Shown here one piece after another: positions 8,747 through 17,243 of a stretch of DNA of 64,000 bases; positions within the stretch are counted from its first letter, which is position 1, and each line of letters starts with the position of its first letter. Position numbers and translations under genes: made by a program. The stretch comes from Microbacterium azadirachtae. Its GTDB lineage: Bacteria; Actinomycetota; Actinomycetes; Actinomycetales; Microbacteriaceae. The stretch spans positions 245,353 to 309,352 of the forward strand of contig NZ_JYIT01000086.1 of assembly GCF_000956545.1 (NCBI RefSeq), given 5' to 3'. The notes beneath the pieces were generated by a model that ran no database searches, was not told the origin of the DNA, and was given only the letters and a program-made list of their open reading frames with translations.

Positions 8747-9886
8747 TCAGAGTCCGCGCATCGTGACCAGGCCCGCCGCCCAGCTCTGCAGCGGACGCGA
8801 GCCGAGGGTGCGGATCACCGTCTCGCGCAGGAGCAGCGGGAGTCCGCCCGCCGGGGCGCCCATCGCCATGTAGAACGCGCTGCGTCGCTGGGCGGCCCGT
8901 GCCGCGCGCACCGTCACGCGCGCGTAGTCGCCGAGATCCGCGTCACGTCGGGCGAGCGCATCGCGCAGCGTCGTCGCGAGCCGGCCCGCGTCGACCCAGC
9001 CCAGGTTCATCCCCTGTCCGCCGATCGGACTGATCTCGTGGGCGGCGTCGCCGACCAGCGCGATACGGCCCCGCGCCGCCGCGCCGGCGAGGTGCTGCGC
9101 GGCCACGAACGCGACCGGCGCGACGTCGGATCCGATCTCGGGATCCTCCCCCGTGCGTCGGCGGATCGCGTCTCGGAATCCGGACCCGGTGGCGAGGTCT
9201 TCACCGTCGGCCGAGCGGACCACCCATCGCCGCATGCCCGCCGGCAGCGGGAACGACTCCACCAGACCCGCGGGCCCGCAGTGCAGCAGTGCCCTGGTCC
9301 CCGCCTGCGGATCCGGGACGTCGGCCATCGCGTACCGCGCACGCCCCGCGCGTCGCCGCCAGGCGATGCCGAGCTCGGTGCGCAGGCCGCTGTGCACGCC
9401 GTCCGCGAGCACGGCGAAGGCGGCCGTGAGCTCGCGGCGTCTTCCGCCCGCATCGATCCGGAGCCGTACGAAGTCACCCTCGTCGCGCACGCCTCGCACG
9501 GCACGGCCCGCCTGCAGCACCGTCGGCGCCATCGTGTCGAGCCGCTCCCGCAGCAGCGCGTGGGTGCGCCGCTGCGGGAGCACCAGCACCGGCCTCGCCG
9601 CGGAGAACGCGAGCGATGCGAGCACCCTCCCGCGACTGAGCACGTCGCCTCCGGTGAGCGCCAGCGCCTCGGCGCGCGCGGCAGCCCCGACCCCCGCCCG
9701 CTCGAGCACCTCCAGCCCGGGCGGGTGGATCCCGATCGCCCGGCTGCGGGCGTCTTCGCCGTCGCGCTGCTCGCAGACCACGACGTCGATGCCCTCCTGC
9801 GCGAGCAGGCAGGCCAGCAGCAGCCCCACGGGGCCGGCGCCGACGACGACGACCTCGTGATCGAGCACAGGTTCAGGCGACGGCAT
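8747..9886 (-). CDS. FAD-dependent aromatic hydroxylase of the type III PKS operon
   Basis: This is a 379-residue class A flavoprotein monooxygenase. The N-terminal dinucleotide fold has VVVVGAGPVGLLLACLLA (about 12-29). The second FAD motif is GDAAHEISPIGGQGMNLGW (about 282-300), preceded by the DG motif VLADGVHSGLR. These enzymes use NAD(P)H and O2 to hydroxylate phenolic rings. The gene overlaps the methyltransferase by 14 bp and is last in the operon. In Streptomyces griseus srsABC, a flavoprotein (SrsC) hydroxylates alkylresorcinols made by the PKS; the same role is inferred here. The substrate is not proven by sequence. Confidence 0.88.
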   Translation of the reverse strand: MPSPEPVLDHEVVVVGAGPVGLLLACLLAQEGIDVVVCEQRDGEDARSRAIGIHPPGLEVLERAGVGAAARAEALALTGGDVLSRGRVLASLAFSAARPVLVLPQRRTHALLRERLDTMAPTVLQAGRAVRGVRDEGDFVRLRIDAGGRRRELTAAFAVLADGVHSGLRTELGIAWRRRAGRARYAMADVPDPQAGTRALLHCGPAGLVESFPLPAGMRRWVVRSADGEDLATGSGFRDAIRRRTGEDPEIGSDVAPVAFVAAQHLAGAAARGRIALVGDAAHEISPIGGQGMNLGWVDAGRLATTLRDALARRDADLGDYARVTVRAARAAQRRSAFYMAMGAPAGGLPLLLRETVIRTLGSRPLQSWAAGLVTMRGL

Positions 9887-10613
9887 CGTCCTGCTCCCAG
9901 CGCAGTTCCAGCCGCGAGGGGAATCCGCGGCGCACCTCCCATCCGGCCGGCGCGACGGCGGCGAGCTCGTCGGGAGTGTAGGAGCGGCGGATGCTGGTCA
10001 GACCGTCCTCGCGGATGAACGACCCGGCCAGGACCGTGCCGGCGAGCAGCCACGTCCCCGCCGCGAACGCGACGTATCCGCCCCTGCTGCGGGAGATGTC
10101 GTGATGCGCGACGAGCCCGTGCGGGGCAGCGAGACGTCGGGTGTCCTCCAGCATCCCGGCAAGGCCGTCCTCGTCCAGGTGATGCAGCACGTGGTTCGAC
10201 AGCACCACGTCGAACACCTCCCCGTCGCGGACCAGCTCCGCCACGGGTGCGCAGCGATACCCGATGCCGGCGCCCCGATCGTGCGCCTGCGCCCAGGACA
10301 CGGCACGCGGATCCACGTCGAGCGCCGTGATCTCGGCCGGGAACCCGTCACGGCGAAGGCGGACGGCGAGCGCGCGGCACAGATCCCCGCCGCCGGCCCC
10401 CACGTCGAGGATCCGCAGCCGGCCGGATCCCGTGTCACGTCGTCGCCGCGCCCGGGGGCGCACATCCGCACGATAGAGCGCCCCGGGCCGCGACACCACC
10501 GCGTTCACCGCTCCGAATCGCCGATAGGTGCGCTCCAGCATGCGCGCATCCGCGGCGGGATCGTCCATGAGCTCGCTCACGCCGACGGCGCGTGCGGAGA
10601 GGTCAGCGCCCAT
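9873..10613 (-). CDS. SAM-dependent class I methyltransferase of the type III PKS operon
   Basis: This is a 246-residue Rossmann-fold methyltransferase. Motif I is LRILDVGAGGGDLCRAL (about 67-83), the acidic residue after beta-2 lies in ITALDVDPRAVSWA, and a DVVLSNHVLHHL segment follows. It overlaps the PKS gene by 11 bp upstream and the hydroxylase gene by 14 bp downstream, so it is translationally coupled. It probably O- or C-methylates the polyketide. In the S. griseus srs cluster the methyltransferase belongs to a different, membrane-bound type, so this is a functional analogue rather than an orthologue. A hydrophobic segment near residues 180-195 (VAFAAGTWLLAGTVLAG) could associate with membrane lipids. 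Confidence 0.85.
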   Translation of the reverse strand: MGADLSARAVGVSELMDDPAADARMLERTYRRFGAVNAVVSRPGALYRADVRPRARRRRDTGSGRLRILDVGAGGGDLCRALAVRLRRDGFPAEITALDVDPRAVSWAQAHDRGAGIGYRCAPVAELVRDGEVFDVVLSNHVLHHLDEDGLAGMLEDTRRLAAPHGLVAHHDISRSRGGYVAFAAGTWLLAGTVLAGSFIREDGLTSIRRSYTPDELAAVAPAGWEVRRGFPSRLELRWEQDDAVA

Positions 10614-11766
10614 CGCCTTCCGCGCCGACCACGGTCATCAGGGCGCTCTCGGCGGTCAGCCCGGGCCCGAAGGCCATCGCCGACACGCGATCCCCGTCTT
10701 GTGCGCCCTCCTCCTCGAGGATGCGCCGCAGCACGAAGAGCACGGTCGCGCTCGACATGTTGCCGTTCGTCCGCAGGGTCTCCCTCGCGGGGTGCAGCTG
10801 CGCGTCGCTGAGCCCCAGCCGGTCCTGCACGCGGTCGAGGATGCTGCGCCCACCGGGATGGATCGCCCAGTGCCGCACGTGCTCGCCGATCGCGCCGTCC
10901 TCGAACGGGGCGCTCAGCTCCTCGGCGTACAGCGGACGCAGCGCCGCCACGATCGTCTCGCCGATGACCTGGGGCACACGCGGGGAGAGGATCATCTCGA
11001 AGCCGTGGTCGCCGATCGTCCACGCCATGTCCTTCTCCCCCTCCGGGGCGATCGCGGTGTGGAAGCGATCGAGCCGCAGGCCGGGCACGGCGGACGGGCG
11101 GGCCGTGACGATGCCCGCCGCCGCCCCGTCGGCGAAGAGCGAGGAGGCGACGATCACATCCGGATCCTCCGAGGAGCGCAGGTGCAGCGTGCACAGCTCG
11201 ACGCTGACCACCAGCACCACGGCGTCCGGATCCGCGGCGCAGAACTGGCTCGCCGCCCGCAGCGCCGGCATCGACGCGTAGCAGCCCATGAAGCCCAGGT
11301 GGAAGCGCTGCACCGCGTCCGAGAGGCCGAGCGCGCGCACGATCTCGTACTCCGGCCCCGGCGCATGGAAGCCCGTGCAGGAGACGGTGATCACGTGGGT
11401 CACGTCGGCCGGGCCGATCTCCGGGTCGGCGTCGAGGGCCGCCCGCGCCGCGGCGACGAACAGCCGACGGGCCTCACGGACGTAGATGTCGTTGCGGACG
11501 CCCGTGGCGGGCGACAGCAGGGTCCCCGTGGACCGGTCGAAGAAGACGGGATCCGCCCCGGTGTCGGCCAGGGTGAGCTCGCCGAGCACCGTGCGCCGGG
11601 TGTCGATGCCGGATCCGTCGAAGGACGTGCTGACGATGCGCCGCGCGAGCCGCGACAGCTCCGGCTGCGCGGCGAAGACGTCGCGCACCTCGTTCTGGTG
11701 CAGGACCGTCTCCGGGACGACCGTCTGCAGGGACCTCAGCACCGCGGGGCTGCTCATGCTGCCCAC
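10603..11766 (-). CDS. Type III polyketide synthase (chalcone/alkylresorcinol synthase family)
   Basis: This 387-residue ketosynthase homodimer-type enzyme extends an acyl-CoA starter with malonyl-CoA. The catalytic triad is visible: Cys162 in GFMGCYASMPA, His303 in HWAIHPGG, and Asn336 in TNGNMSSAT. The C-terminal GPGLTAESALM loop is typical. The start could be GTG at 11766 (GGGAGG about 9 bases ahead) or ATG at 11757; I prefer the GTG. The product is inferred to be a phenolic lipid because the next genes are a methyltransferase and a flavin hydroxylase. Similar three-gene sets are known in actinobacteria. Starter length and ring type cannot be read from sequence alone. Confidence 0.93.
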   Translation of the reverse strand: MGSMSSPAVLRSLQTVVPETVLHQNEVRDVFAAQPELSRLARRIVSTSFDGSGIDTRRTVLGELTLADTGADPVFFDRSTGTLLSPATGVRNDIYVREARRLFVAAARAALDADPEIGPADVTHVITVSCTGFHAPGPEYEIVRALGLSDAVQRFHLGFMGCYASMPALRAASQFCAADPDAVVLVVSVELCTLHLRSSEDPDVIVASSLFADGAAAGIVTARPSAVPGLRLDRFHTAIAPEGEKDMAWTIGDHGFEMILSPRVPQVIGETIVAALRPLYAEELSAPFEDGAIGEHVRHWAIHPGGRSILDRVQDRLGLSDAQLHPARETLRTNGNMSSATVLFVLRRILEEEGAQDGDRVSAMAFGPGLTAESALMTVVGAEGDGR

Positions 11767-11839
11767 TCAAGCACGCCTCCCGCACCCGCGGGAAGGGTCT
11801 TGCGGATCCTCGCCCGAGCTGTCAGGCCCGGGCGTGCCC

Positions 11840-12469
11840 TCAGTAGCCGAGCGCGCGGGCCAGCTTCGATCCCGACGGCGACGGGCGTCCGCCGGCTGCG
11901 GCCACAGCCTGCTCCACCGCACGGAAGAAGGCGCTCCGGCCCTGCGGGTCCGAAGGCGCCGCGGGGCCCAGCTCCATCTCCCATTCGCGCCACTCGCGCG
12001 TCGTCCCCGCGGGGCCGAAGAGCCCGCGCAGATCCGTGCCGCGGACGCGGTCGTCGACGAACTCCGCGACCACGCCGCCGGGGCCGAGGAGCCGGTACGC
12101 CGTGCGGGCGTTCTCGATGCGGGCGAGAGGGAGCAGCGGCGCCGTCGTCCACTGGGCGACGACCTCGGCGAGCGGCGCCGGCATCTCATCGGAGGCGCCG
12201 AGCGGCCAGCCCAGCTCGACGCGCCCGTCGCCGGTGCGCGGGCCCTTGACGTGCCACCCCTCATCCGGTCCCCCGCTGCGGCGCCGCAGCGCGACGCCGG
12301 CACGCGCGAGGTCTCCCCCGGAGGTGTCGAAGTAGCGTGCGTCCAGCTCGCGGAGCTCGCCCTCGGACACCGCGTCGACACCGGGGATCGCGTCCCACGA
12401 CGGCAGCGGGGTACTGCCGTCGACGTCGTACTTGCGCTCGATCTCGACGGTGCGGGAGGGCTCAGACAT
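11840..12469 (-). CDS. CYTH-domain phosphohydrolase-like protein
   Basis: This 209-residue protein has the N-terminal EIERKYDV, matching the ExExK metal/triphosphate motif of the CYTH superfamily (adenylate cyclase CyaB, thiamine triphosphatase, inorganic triphosphatase). Alternating acidic and basic beta strands follow, as expected for the tunnel fold (for example ARYFDTSGGDLARAGVALRRR and WEMELGP). There is no CHAD domain. It probably hydrolyses an inorganic or organic triphosphate in the cytosol. The start overlaps the preceding small gene by 8 bp (12462-12469), so the two are co-translated. The specific substrate is unknown. Confidence 0.85.
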   Translation of the reverse strand: MSEPSRTVEIERKYDVDGSTPLPSWDAIPGVDAVSEGELRELDARYFDTSGGDLARAGVALRRRSGGPDEGWHVKGPRTGDGRVELGWPLGASDEMPAPLAEVVAQWTTAPLLPLARIENARTAYRLLGPGGVVAEFVDDRVRGTDLRGLFGPAGTTREWREWEMELGPAAPSDPQGRSAFFRAVEQAVAAAGGRPSPSGSKLARALGY

Positions 12470-12674
12470 CCGCGGGATTGAGGTCGTCCTGGGATCCCTG
12501 GTACCAGTACGCGTACTCGGTGGGCCCGTCGTGCTCTCCGGTGTGGGTCGGCTCGCCGCGCTTGTTGTAGACGAGCAGCGTCTCGCTGTAGGGGACCGCG
12601 ATCTCGTCGTCCGCCGATCCGAGGGGGATGATCTGCCCGTCCAGCGGGCCGCCGTGAAGCCGTGCGAGTGCCAT
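12462..12674 (-). CDS. Small conserved hypothetical protein
   Basis: This 70-residue protein begins MALARLHGGPLDGQIIPL and contains a central LLVYNKRGEPTHTGEHDG and an aromatic EYAYWYQGSQ tail. I do not recognise the function. The GGPLDG start resembles small beta-rich proteins seen in actinobacteria and phages. Its stop overlaps the start of the CYTH gene by 8 bp. Translation is probably leaderless: TAGGGT ends six bases before the ATG. Confidence 0.75.
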   Translation of the reverse strand: MALARLHGGPLDGQIIPLGSADDEIAVPYSETLLVYNKRGEPTHTGEHDGPTEYAYWYQGSQDDLNPADV

Positions 12675-12680
12675 GTGCTC

Positions 12681-12686
12681 ACCCTA
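12681..12686 (-). promoter_or_regulatory. Leaderless -10 element of the small protein/CYTH pair
   Basis: On the minus strand TAGGGT is followed by six bases and the ATG at 12674, the same spacing as at lpdA. No ribosome site lies between. Confidence 0.55.
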
Positions 12687-12713
12687 ATCCCCCGGCGTCG
12701 CCGAGGAGCGCGA

Positions 12714-13184
12714 TCACGCCGCGGCGACGCCGAGCACACCGCCGACGATCATCCACGGCCCGAACGCGATGTGCGTCGACCGGGTGGCGCGGCGCAGGAG
12801 GAGCAGCGCGAGCGCATGGACGGCACCGAGCACGAACGCCGCAGCGGCACCGACGACGAGCGCCGACCATCCATGCCATCCCAGCACCAGGCCGAGCAGG
12901 GCGGCGAGCTTCACGTCGCCCCCGCCCATGCCGCCATGGCTGATCGCGCGCAGCACGGCGTAGAAGCCGCCGAGCAGCAGCATGCCCCACAGCGCCCCGA
13001 GCAGCCGCCCGCCCATCGTCGAGAACAGCGCTCCGGCGAGCGCGAGCAGGAGCGCACCGGCGAGCGCGGGCAGCACGATCCGGTCGGGGAGCCGGTGCGT
13101 GCTCACGTCGATCACGGTCAGCCGGACGCCGACGCCGAGCAGCCCGAGGTGCGCAAGGACGACGATGACGCCTGCAGGATCCAT
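12714..13184 (-). CDS. Prepilin peptidase, A24 family (TadV/CpaA-like)
   Basis: This 156-residue membrane aspartyl protease has six hydrophobic segments. The two catalytic Asp positions are seen in LTVIDVSTHRLPDRI (about residue 25) and in the GxGD motif HGGMGGGDVKLAALLG (about 90-105). The N-terminal cytosolic methylase domain of full-size type IV prepilin peptidases is absent, as in TadV/CpaA enzymes that process Flp/Tad pilins. No tad or flp genes lie nearby. The ATG at 13184 has AAGGTGG ahead; longer upstream reading in this frame is Arg/Ala-rich shadow. Confidence 0.88.
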   Translation of the reverse strand: MDPAGVIVVLAHLGLLGVGVRLTVIDVSTHRLPDRIVLPALAGALLLALAGALFSTMGGRLLGALWGMLLLGGFYAVLRAISHGGMGGGDVKLAALLGLVLGWHGWSALVVGAAAAFVLGAVHALALLLLRRATRSTHIAFGPWMIVGGVLGVAAA

Positions 13185-13252
13185 GCGGGCCACCTTCGCA
13201 GATCCGCGGAGCGCGCGTTCCTGCCCTGTGGAGAACCGGGCCGAGGAGCGTT

Positions 13253-14107
13253 TCAGGCCGAGCGGAGCAGGATCCGCCCGTCCTCGACCTTCGCCTCCCA
13301 GCGCGGCTGGGGAACGCTCGCCGGTCCGCGCCGCACCGCGCCGTCGTCGATGCGGAACCGGCTGCCGTGCCACGGGCAGGTGACGCACCCGTCCGCCCCG
13401 AGCTCGCCCTCGTCCAGGGGGCCGCCGGCGTGCGTGCAGACGGCCGAGATCGCATGCAGCCGGGCGTTGATGCGCACCAGCAGCACCGGGACGTCGCCCG
13501 CCATGACCCGTGTCCGCGCGCCTTCGGCGAGATCGGCGTCTGCGCCCACGTCGATCCAGCGCCGGACCGTCGGCTGGAACGCCGTGTGATTGACCCCGGT
13601 GCCGCGCACGAACGACAGGTGGCCGCCGAGATAGGACGAGCCCAGGGTGAGCCCGAGCCCCAGCAGGCTGAGCGCCTTCCCTGCGCCGTGGTGCCCCCGG
13701 CGGCGCAGGAGCCACGATGTGATCTGCAGGGCGGAGGCGGTCGCGTTCGCTGCGGCGTGGACGAGTCCCACCCGTTTGGCGGATCCGATCGTGGCCGACC
13801 AGTCCGACGCCCCTGCCGCCGCCGTCGGCGCGGATGCGAGGATGCCGAGCCCGACGAGGCGGCGCGAGGCCGCCGGATCCGCCCCCGTGAGGTCGAGCAC
13901 GGCGGCGGCGCCCCAGGCGCCGATCGGCAGGTCGGTGAGCATCGGGTGCACCTGATGACCGAGCCAGGCTCCGGAGAGCGCGTTCTTCACGGCCGGGGAT
14001 CGGGTGGCCGCATCCACCCAGCCGCTGAGCTTCTCCGCGGCCGGATCGAGCTCCTTGGTCTTCCCGATCGTCCGGATCAGGGACTGCATCGCCGCTTTCA
14101 CCCGCAT
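13253..14107 (-). CDS. DUF2231 membrane domain fused to Rieske [2Fe-2S] domain
   Basis: This is a 284-residue protein. The N-terminal half is a DUF2231-type membrane region (GHQVHPMLTDLPIGAWGAAAVLDL and three further hydrophobic helices). The C-terminal half (about 185-284) is a Rieske ferredoxin with both cluster motifs, CTHAGGPL and CPWHGSRF. It probably moves electrons at the membrane. The partner oxidase is unknown and no neighbouring gene suggests one. The ATG at 14107 is preceded by GGAGGAGG; a start six codons upstream would lose this site. Confidence 0.88.
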   Translation of the reverse strand: MRVKAAMQSLIRTIGKTKELDPAAEKLSGWVDAATRSPAVKNALSGAWLGHQVHPMLTDLPIGAWGAAAVLDLTGADPAASRRLVGLGILASAPTAAAGASDWSATIGSAKRVGLVHAAANATASALQITSWLLRRRGHHGAGKALSLLGLGLTLGSSYLGGHLSFVRGTGVNHTAFQPTVRRWIDVGADADLAEGARTRVMAGDVPVLLVRINARLHAISAVCTHAGGPLDEGELGADGCVTCPWHGSRFRIDDGAVRRGPASVPQPRWEAKVEDGRILLRSA

Positions 14108-14220
14108 GGGGTCCCTCCTCCGCATCGCGTCGCCGGAACCTCCTGTCTACCCGCGCGGCCGGAGAGGGTCAAAGGGTTGACAGACGGCCCTTGCACGTGC
14201 AGCTGGTAGCCTCGCGCTCG

Positions 14221-14670
14221 ATGGATCAGACCTCCCCCGCCGCACTGCATGCGGATGTGCACCGACTGCTGTCCGCGATGTACGAGGACTACCTGCGCGG
14301 TGATCCCGCGGCGATCGACGCCCGTCTCGCCGAGGACGTGACGATCTTCGACTCCGCCGCGGACCCGCTGGTGACCGGCCTGGACGAGCTCGCCGCACTG
14401 CGCCGGAGCAGGGCCTCGAGCCTGTCGGATCCGCCCTCGCCGGCCTGGACGGAGACGGCCCTCACGATCGTCGACCTCGGCGTGCGGGAGATCGGCGGCG
14501 TCGTCGTCGCGACGTGGTGGCTGCGAGTGGACGGAACGGATGCGCAGGGGGCCGTGGTCTCCCCCGAGCTGTCCCGCAACACCGCCGTGCTGCGCCGTGA
14601 TGCGGACTCGGCGCTGCGCATCGCCCATCTGCACGAGGACGTCCGCCAGGAGGCCGGCCCGCTCGTCTGA
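14221..14670 (+). CDS. SnoaL/NTF2-fold protein (AtzH-like)
   Basis: This is a 149-residue single-domain protein with the cone-shaped NTF2 pattern: an N-terminal helical pair (LHADVHRLLSAMYEDYLRGD), then AIDARLAEDVTIFDSAADPLVTGLDEL and three long beta strands ending in LRIAHLHEDV. The family includes small hydrolases, isomerases and ligand-binding subunits such as AtzH. The substrate cannot be deduced. No Shine-Dalgarno precedes the ATG at 14221; a TAGCCT eight bases before it could be a leaderless -10. It is divergent from the Rieske gene. Confidence 0.75.
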   Translation: MDQTSPAALHADVHRLLSAMYEDYLRGDPAAIDARLAEDVTIFDSAADPLVTGLDELAALRRSRASSLSDPPSPAWTETALTIVDLGVREIGGVVVATWWLRVDGTDAQGAVVSPELSRNTAVLRRDADSALRIAHLHEDVRQEAGPLV

Positions 14671-14781
14671 GCGATGTCGAACTCGATCCGCACCGGCCCG
14701 GCGTAGCCGTCCGCCCCTCGCTCCCATTCGATTCGACCATGTCGGATGTACGGATTATCGTCGTCTCTGTCGTTACAGTAT

Positions 14782-14797
14782 TCGAAGAGATATTCGA
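14782..14797 (+). promoter_or_regulatory. Candidate LexA/SOS box for imuA-imuB-dnaE2
   Basis: The 16-bp TCGAAGAGATATTCGA has perfect TCGAA and TTCGA arms. It matches the actinobacterial SOS box TCGAAC-N4-GTTCGA except for the innermost pair (G/A instead of C/G). It lies 18 bp before the imuA ATG, where LexA would block transcription of the damage-inducible mutasome operon. Confidence 0.65.
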
Positions 14798-14814
14798 GAA
14801 TGGAGTGCATGGGG

Positions 14815-15660
14815 ATGGCTCTCGCTTCCATGATCGCCCCCGCCGCCGACACCGACGACCGGGTCGCGGATGTGCTGCGCCTGCGCCGGGAGATCACCCG
14901 GATGCAGCGACGACGGAGCGACCTGCCGCTGATCCCGGTGCCCACGGCGCTCGAGCCGATCCTGCCCGAAGGCGGCCTCCAGGTCGGCACCGCATACTCG
15001 CTCTCGCCCTCCCCCGGACTCATCGGCGCCCTGCTCGCCGGAGCCTCTCGCACCGGGGCGTGGTGCGCCGCCGTCGGCATGCCCACCCTGGGCGTGGAAG
15101 CGCTGGCCGGGCACGGCGTGGATCTGGAGCGACTCCTGCTGGTGCCCGCACCCGGTGCCCGCTGGCTCTCGGTCGTCTCCGCGCTGAGCGAGGTGATCCC
15201 GCTCATCGCGGTCCGCCCCTCCACCGCCGTGCGGGAGGCGGAGCTGAGCCGCCTGAACGCCCGGCTGCGGGATCGCGGCTGCACGCTGCTGGTCGTGTCC
15301 GGAACCGTCGCGGGCACCCCGGACGCCGGGTTCGCGGGCTGGCCCCAGAGCGAGGGGTCGATCCGCGTCCACGACCCCCGCTGGCAGGGGCTCGGCGACG
15401 GCTGGGGAGTCCTGGAGGAATGCGAGGTGACGGTCACCGCGCACACCCGGCGGTCCCCGATCCCGCAGAGCGTGCGCGTGCGGCTGCCCGATCCCCACGG
15501 CCGGGTGGAATCCGGTGCTCCCGGCGAGGTCGAGGTCATCGCCCCCGTCACGCCCCGGCTCGTTCCGCTCCCGTCCGCCTCCGCCGATCCGCGGCCGCCC
15601 GCGGCCGCCGATGCGCGTCCGTCCGTCGCTGCGCCGGAGCTCCTGGCGGTGGCCGGATGA
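14815..15660 (+). CDS. imuA: Mutasome accessory protein ImuA (RecA-like)
   Basis: This 281-residue RecA-fold protein of the SOS mutasome recruits ImuB and DnaE2 to damaged DNA. It shows the core beginning VADVLRLRREITRMQRRRSDLPLIP, then the degenerate P-loop region (EGGLQVGTAYSLSPSPGLIGALLAG), and a Walker-B-like LLLVPAPGARWL, as expected for actinobacterial ImuA variants lacking full ATPase motifs. The ATG at 14815 has GGAG nine bases ahead; ATG 14809 is possible. The stop overlaps the imuB start (ATGA). Identity rests mainly on the conserved imuA-imuB-dnaE2 order. Confidence 0.88.
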   Translation: MALASMIAPAADTDDRVADVLRLRREITRMQRRRSDLPLIPVPTALEPILPEGGLQVGTAYSLSPSPGLIGALLAGASRTGAWCAAVGMPTLGVEALAGHGVDLERLLLVPAPGARWLSVVSALSEVIPLIAVRPSTAVREAELSRLNARLRDRGCTLLVVSGTVAGTPDAGFAGWPQSEGSIRVHDPRWQGLGDGWGVLEECEVTVTAHTRRSPIPQSVRVRLPDPHGRVESGAPGEVEVIAPVTPRLVPLPSASADPRPPAAADARPSVAAPELLAVAG

Positions 15661-17243
15661 GCGGCCCCACGCGGGAACCGGTCCGGGTGATCGTGCTGTG
15701 GTTCCCCGACTGGCCGCTGCGCGCCGCACTGGGGGCCTCCTCGACCGAGCCCGCGGCGATCCTGCACGCGAACAGGGTCGTCGCCTGCAGCGCGGCGGCG
15801 CGGGCGCAGGGGGTGCGGATCGGGCAGCGCCGCCGCGAAGCGCAGGGGCTGCTGCCGAGCCTGCGCATCGTCCCCGCGGATCCGGGCCGCGACGAACGCG
15901 CGTTCCTCCCCGTGCTGCGCCTGATCGAGGCGCAGGCCCCCGGCGTGCAGCTGCTCCGCCCCGGTCTCGCCCTGCTCCGCGCCCGCGGGATCGCCCGCTT
16001 CCACGGCGGCGAGGCGGAGGCCGCCGGCGCCCTGCACGCCCTGCTCGCGTCGGAAGGGCATCCCGACGTGCGGATCGGGATCGCCGACGGTCCGTTCACC
16101 GCCGAGCTCGCCGCGCGCGGGGCGGATCCGGTGCTCGTGGTGGAGGCCGGGGCGTCCGCCGCGTTCCTCGCTCCGCTGCCCGTGCACGCCCTGCAGGATC
16201 CGGAGGTGACGGCGCTGCTGCTCCGCCTCGGTGTGCGCACCCTCGGCGAGCTCGCCGCCCTGGGGGCCGCACGGCTGCGGGAGCGCTTCGGCGAGCACGG
16301 GGCGCGTCTGCATGCGCTGGCCGCAGGAGCGGACTCCCGCCCCGTGGTTCCACGCCCCCCGGATCCGGAACTCGCCGCGGAGATCGAGTTCGAGACTCCG
16401 CTGGCCCAGTCCGACCAGATCGCCTTCGCCGTCCGGCAGAGCGCCGATGCCGTGATCCTGGCCCTCGCGAAGGCCTCTCTGGTGTGCACGGAGGTGCGGA
16501 TCGACCTCACGGACGACGACGACGAGGTGACCTCGCGCACCTGGCTGCATCCGACGTGCTTCGAGGCCTCGGACCTCGTCGACCGGGTGCGCTGGCAGCT
16601 GGAGTCGCTGGCCGCCGCCGCGGCCGGCGACGACGACGAGGCGCATCGCTTCCGCGGCATCGCCCGGGTGCGGATCGCCCCGGTGGCCGTCGACGACGCC
16701 GCCCATCACCAGCCGGGCCTGTTCGGATCCGGCACCGACGAGCGCCTGCACCACGCGGTCTCACGGGTGCAGACCCTGCTGGGGCACGAGGGCGTGGTCA
16801 CGGCGATCGTCGCCGGAGGGCGCCTCGTCGCCGACCGGCAGCAGCTCACCCCCTGGGGCGAGCGGGCGGTGCCTGCGCGCCCCGCCGATCACCCCTGGCC
16901 GGGACAGCTGCCCGACCCGCTCCCGGCGGAGGTGTTCGTGCCGCCTCGGCCGATCACGGTGACCGCTGCCGACGGCACCCCGGTCTCCGTCGATGCGCGG
17001 GGTCTGCTCAGCGCGGCTCCGGCGGCGGTGGACTCCTGCCCGGTGCGGTCCTGGGCAGGGCCGTGGCCGGTGCGGGATCGGCGCGGGGATGCGACGGGAG
17101 CGCTCCGCGGCGAGCGCCTGCAGCTCGTCGACGAGCAGGACAGGGCCTGGCTCGTGCTGCATCTCGCCGATGCCGGCGGGGGCGGCGTCGATCCCGAAGA
17201 AGATCGCGGCGGGCGATGGCTGGCCGAGGGGAGGTACCACTGA
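15657..17243 (+). CDS. imuB: ImuB, catalytically inactive Y-family polymerase hub
   Basis: This 528-residue Y-family-like protein begins RVIVLWFPDWPLRAAL, the typical ImuB N-terminus, in which the catalytic acidic residues of active Y-family polymerases are not conserved. The helix-hairpin-helix segment (VRTLGELAALGAARLRERFG, about 193-212) and little-finger region follow. A probable beta-clamp binding motif, QPGLF, lies at 352-356, followed by a variable C-terminal tail. ImuB bridges the clamp, ImuA and DnaE2. It overlaps imuA by 4 bp and dnaE2 by 1 bp. The role is taken from the well-studied mycobacterial system. Confidence 0.92.
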   Translation: MSGPTREPVRVIVLWFPDWPLRAALGASSTEPAAILHANRVVACSAAARAQGVRIGQRRREAQGLLPSLRIVPADPGRDERAFLPVLRLIEAQAPGVQLLRPGLALLRARGIARFHGGEAEAAGALHALLASEGHPDVRIGIADGPFTAELAARGADPVLVVEAGASAAFLAPLPVHALQDPEVTALLLRLGVRTLGELAALGAARLRERFGEHGARLHALAAGADSRPVVPRPPDPELAAEIEFETPLAQSDQIAFAVRQSADAVILALAKASLVCTEVRIDLTDDDDEVTSRTWLHPTCFEASDLVDRVRWQLESLAAAAAGDDDEAHRFRGIARVRIAPVAVDDAAHHQPGLFGSGTDERLHHAVSRVQTLLGHEGVVTAIVAGGRLVADRQQLTPWGERAVPARPADHPWPGQLPDPLPAEVFVPPRPITVTAADGTPVSVDARGLLSAAPAAVDSCPVRSWAGPWPVRDRRGDATGALRGERLQLVDEQDRAWLVLHLADAGGGGVDPEEDRGGRWLAEGRYH

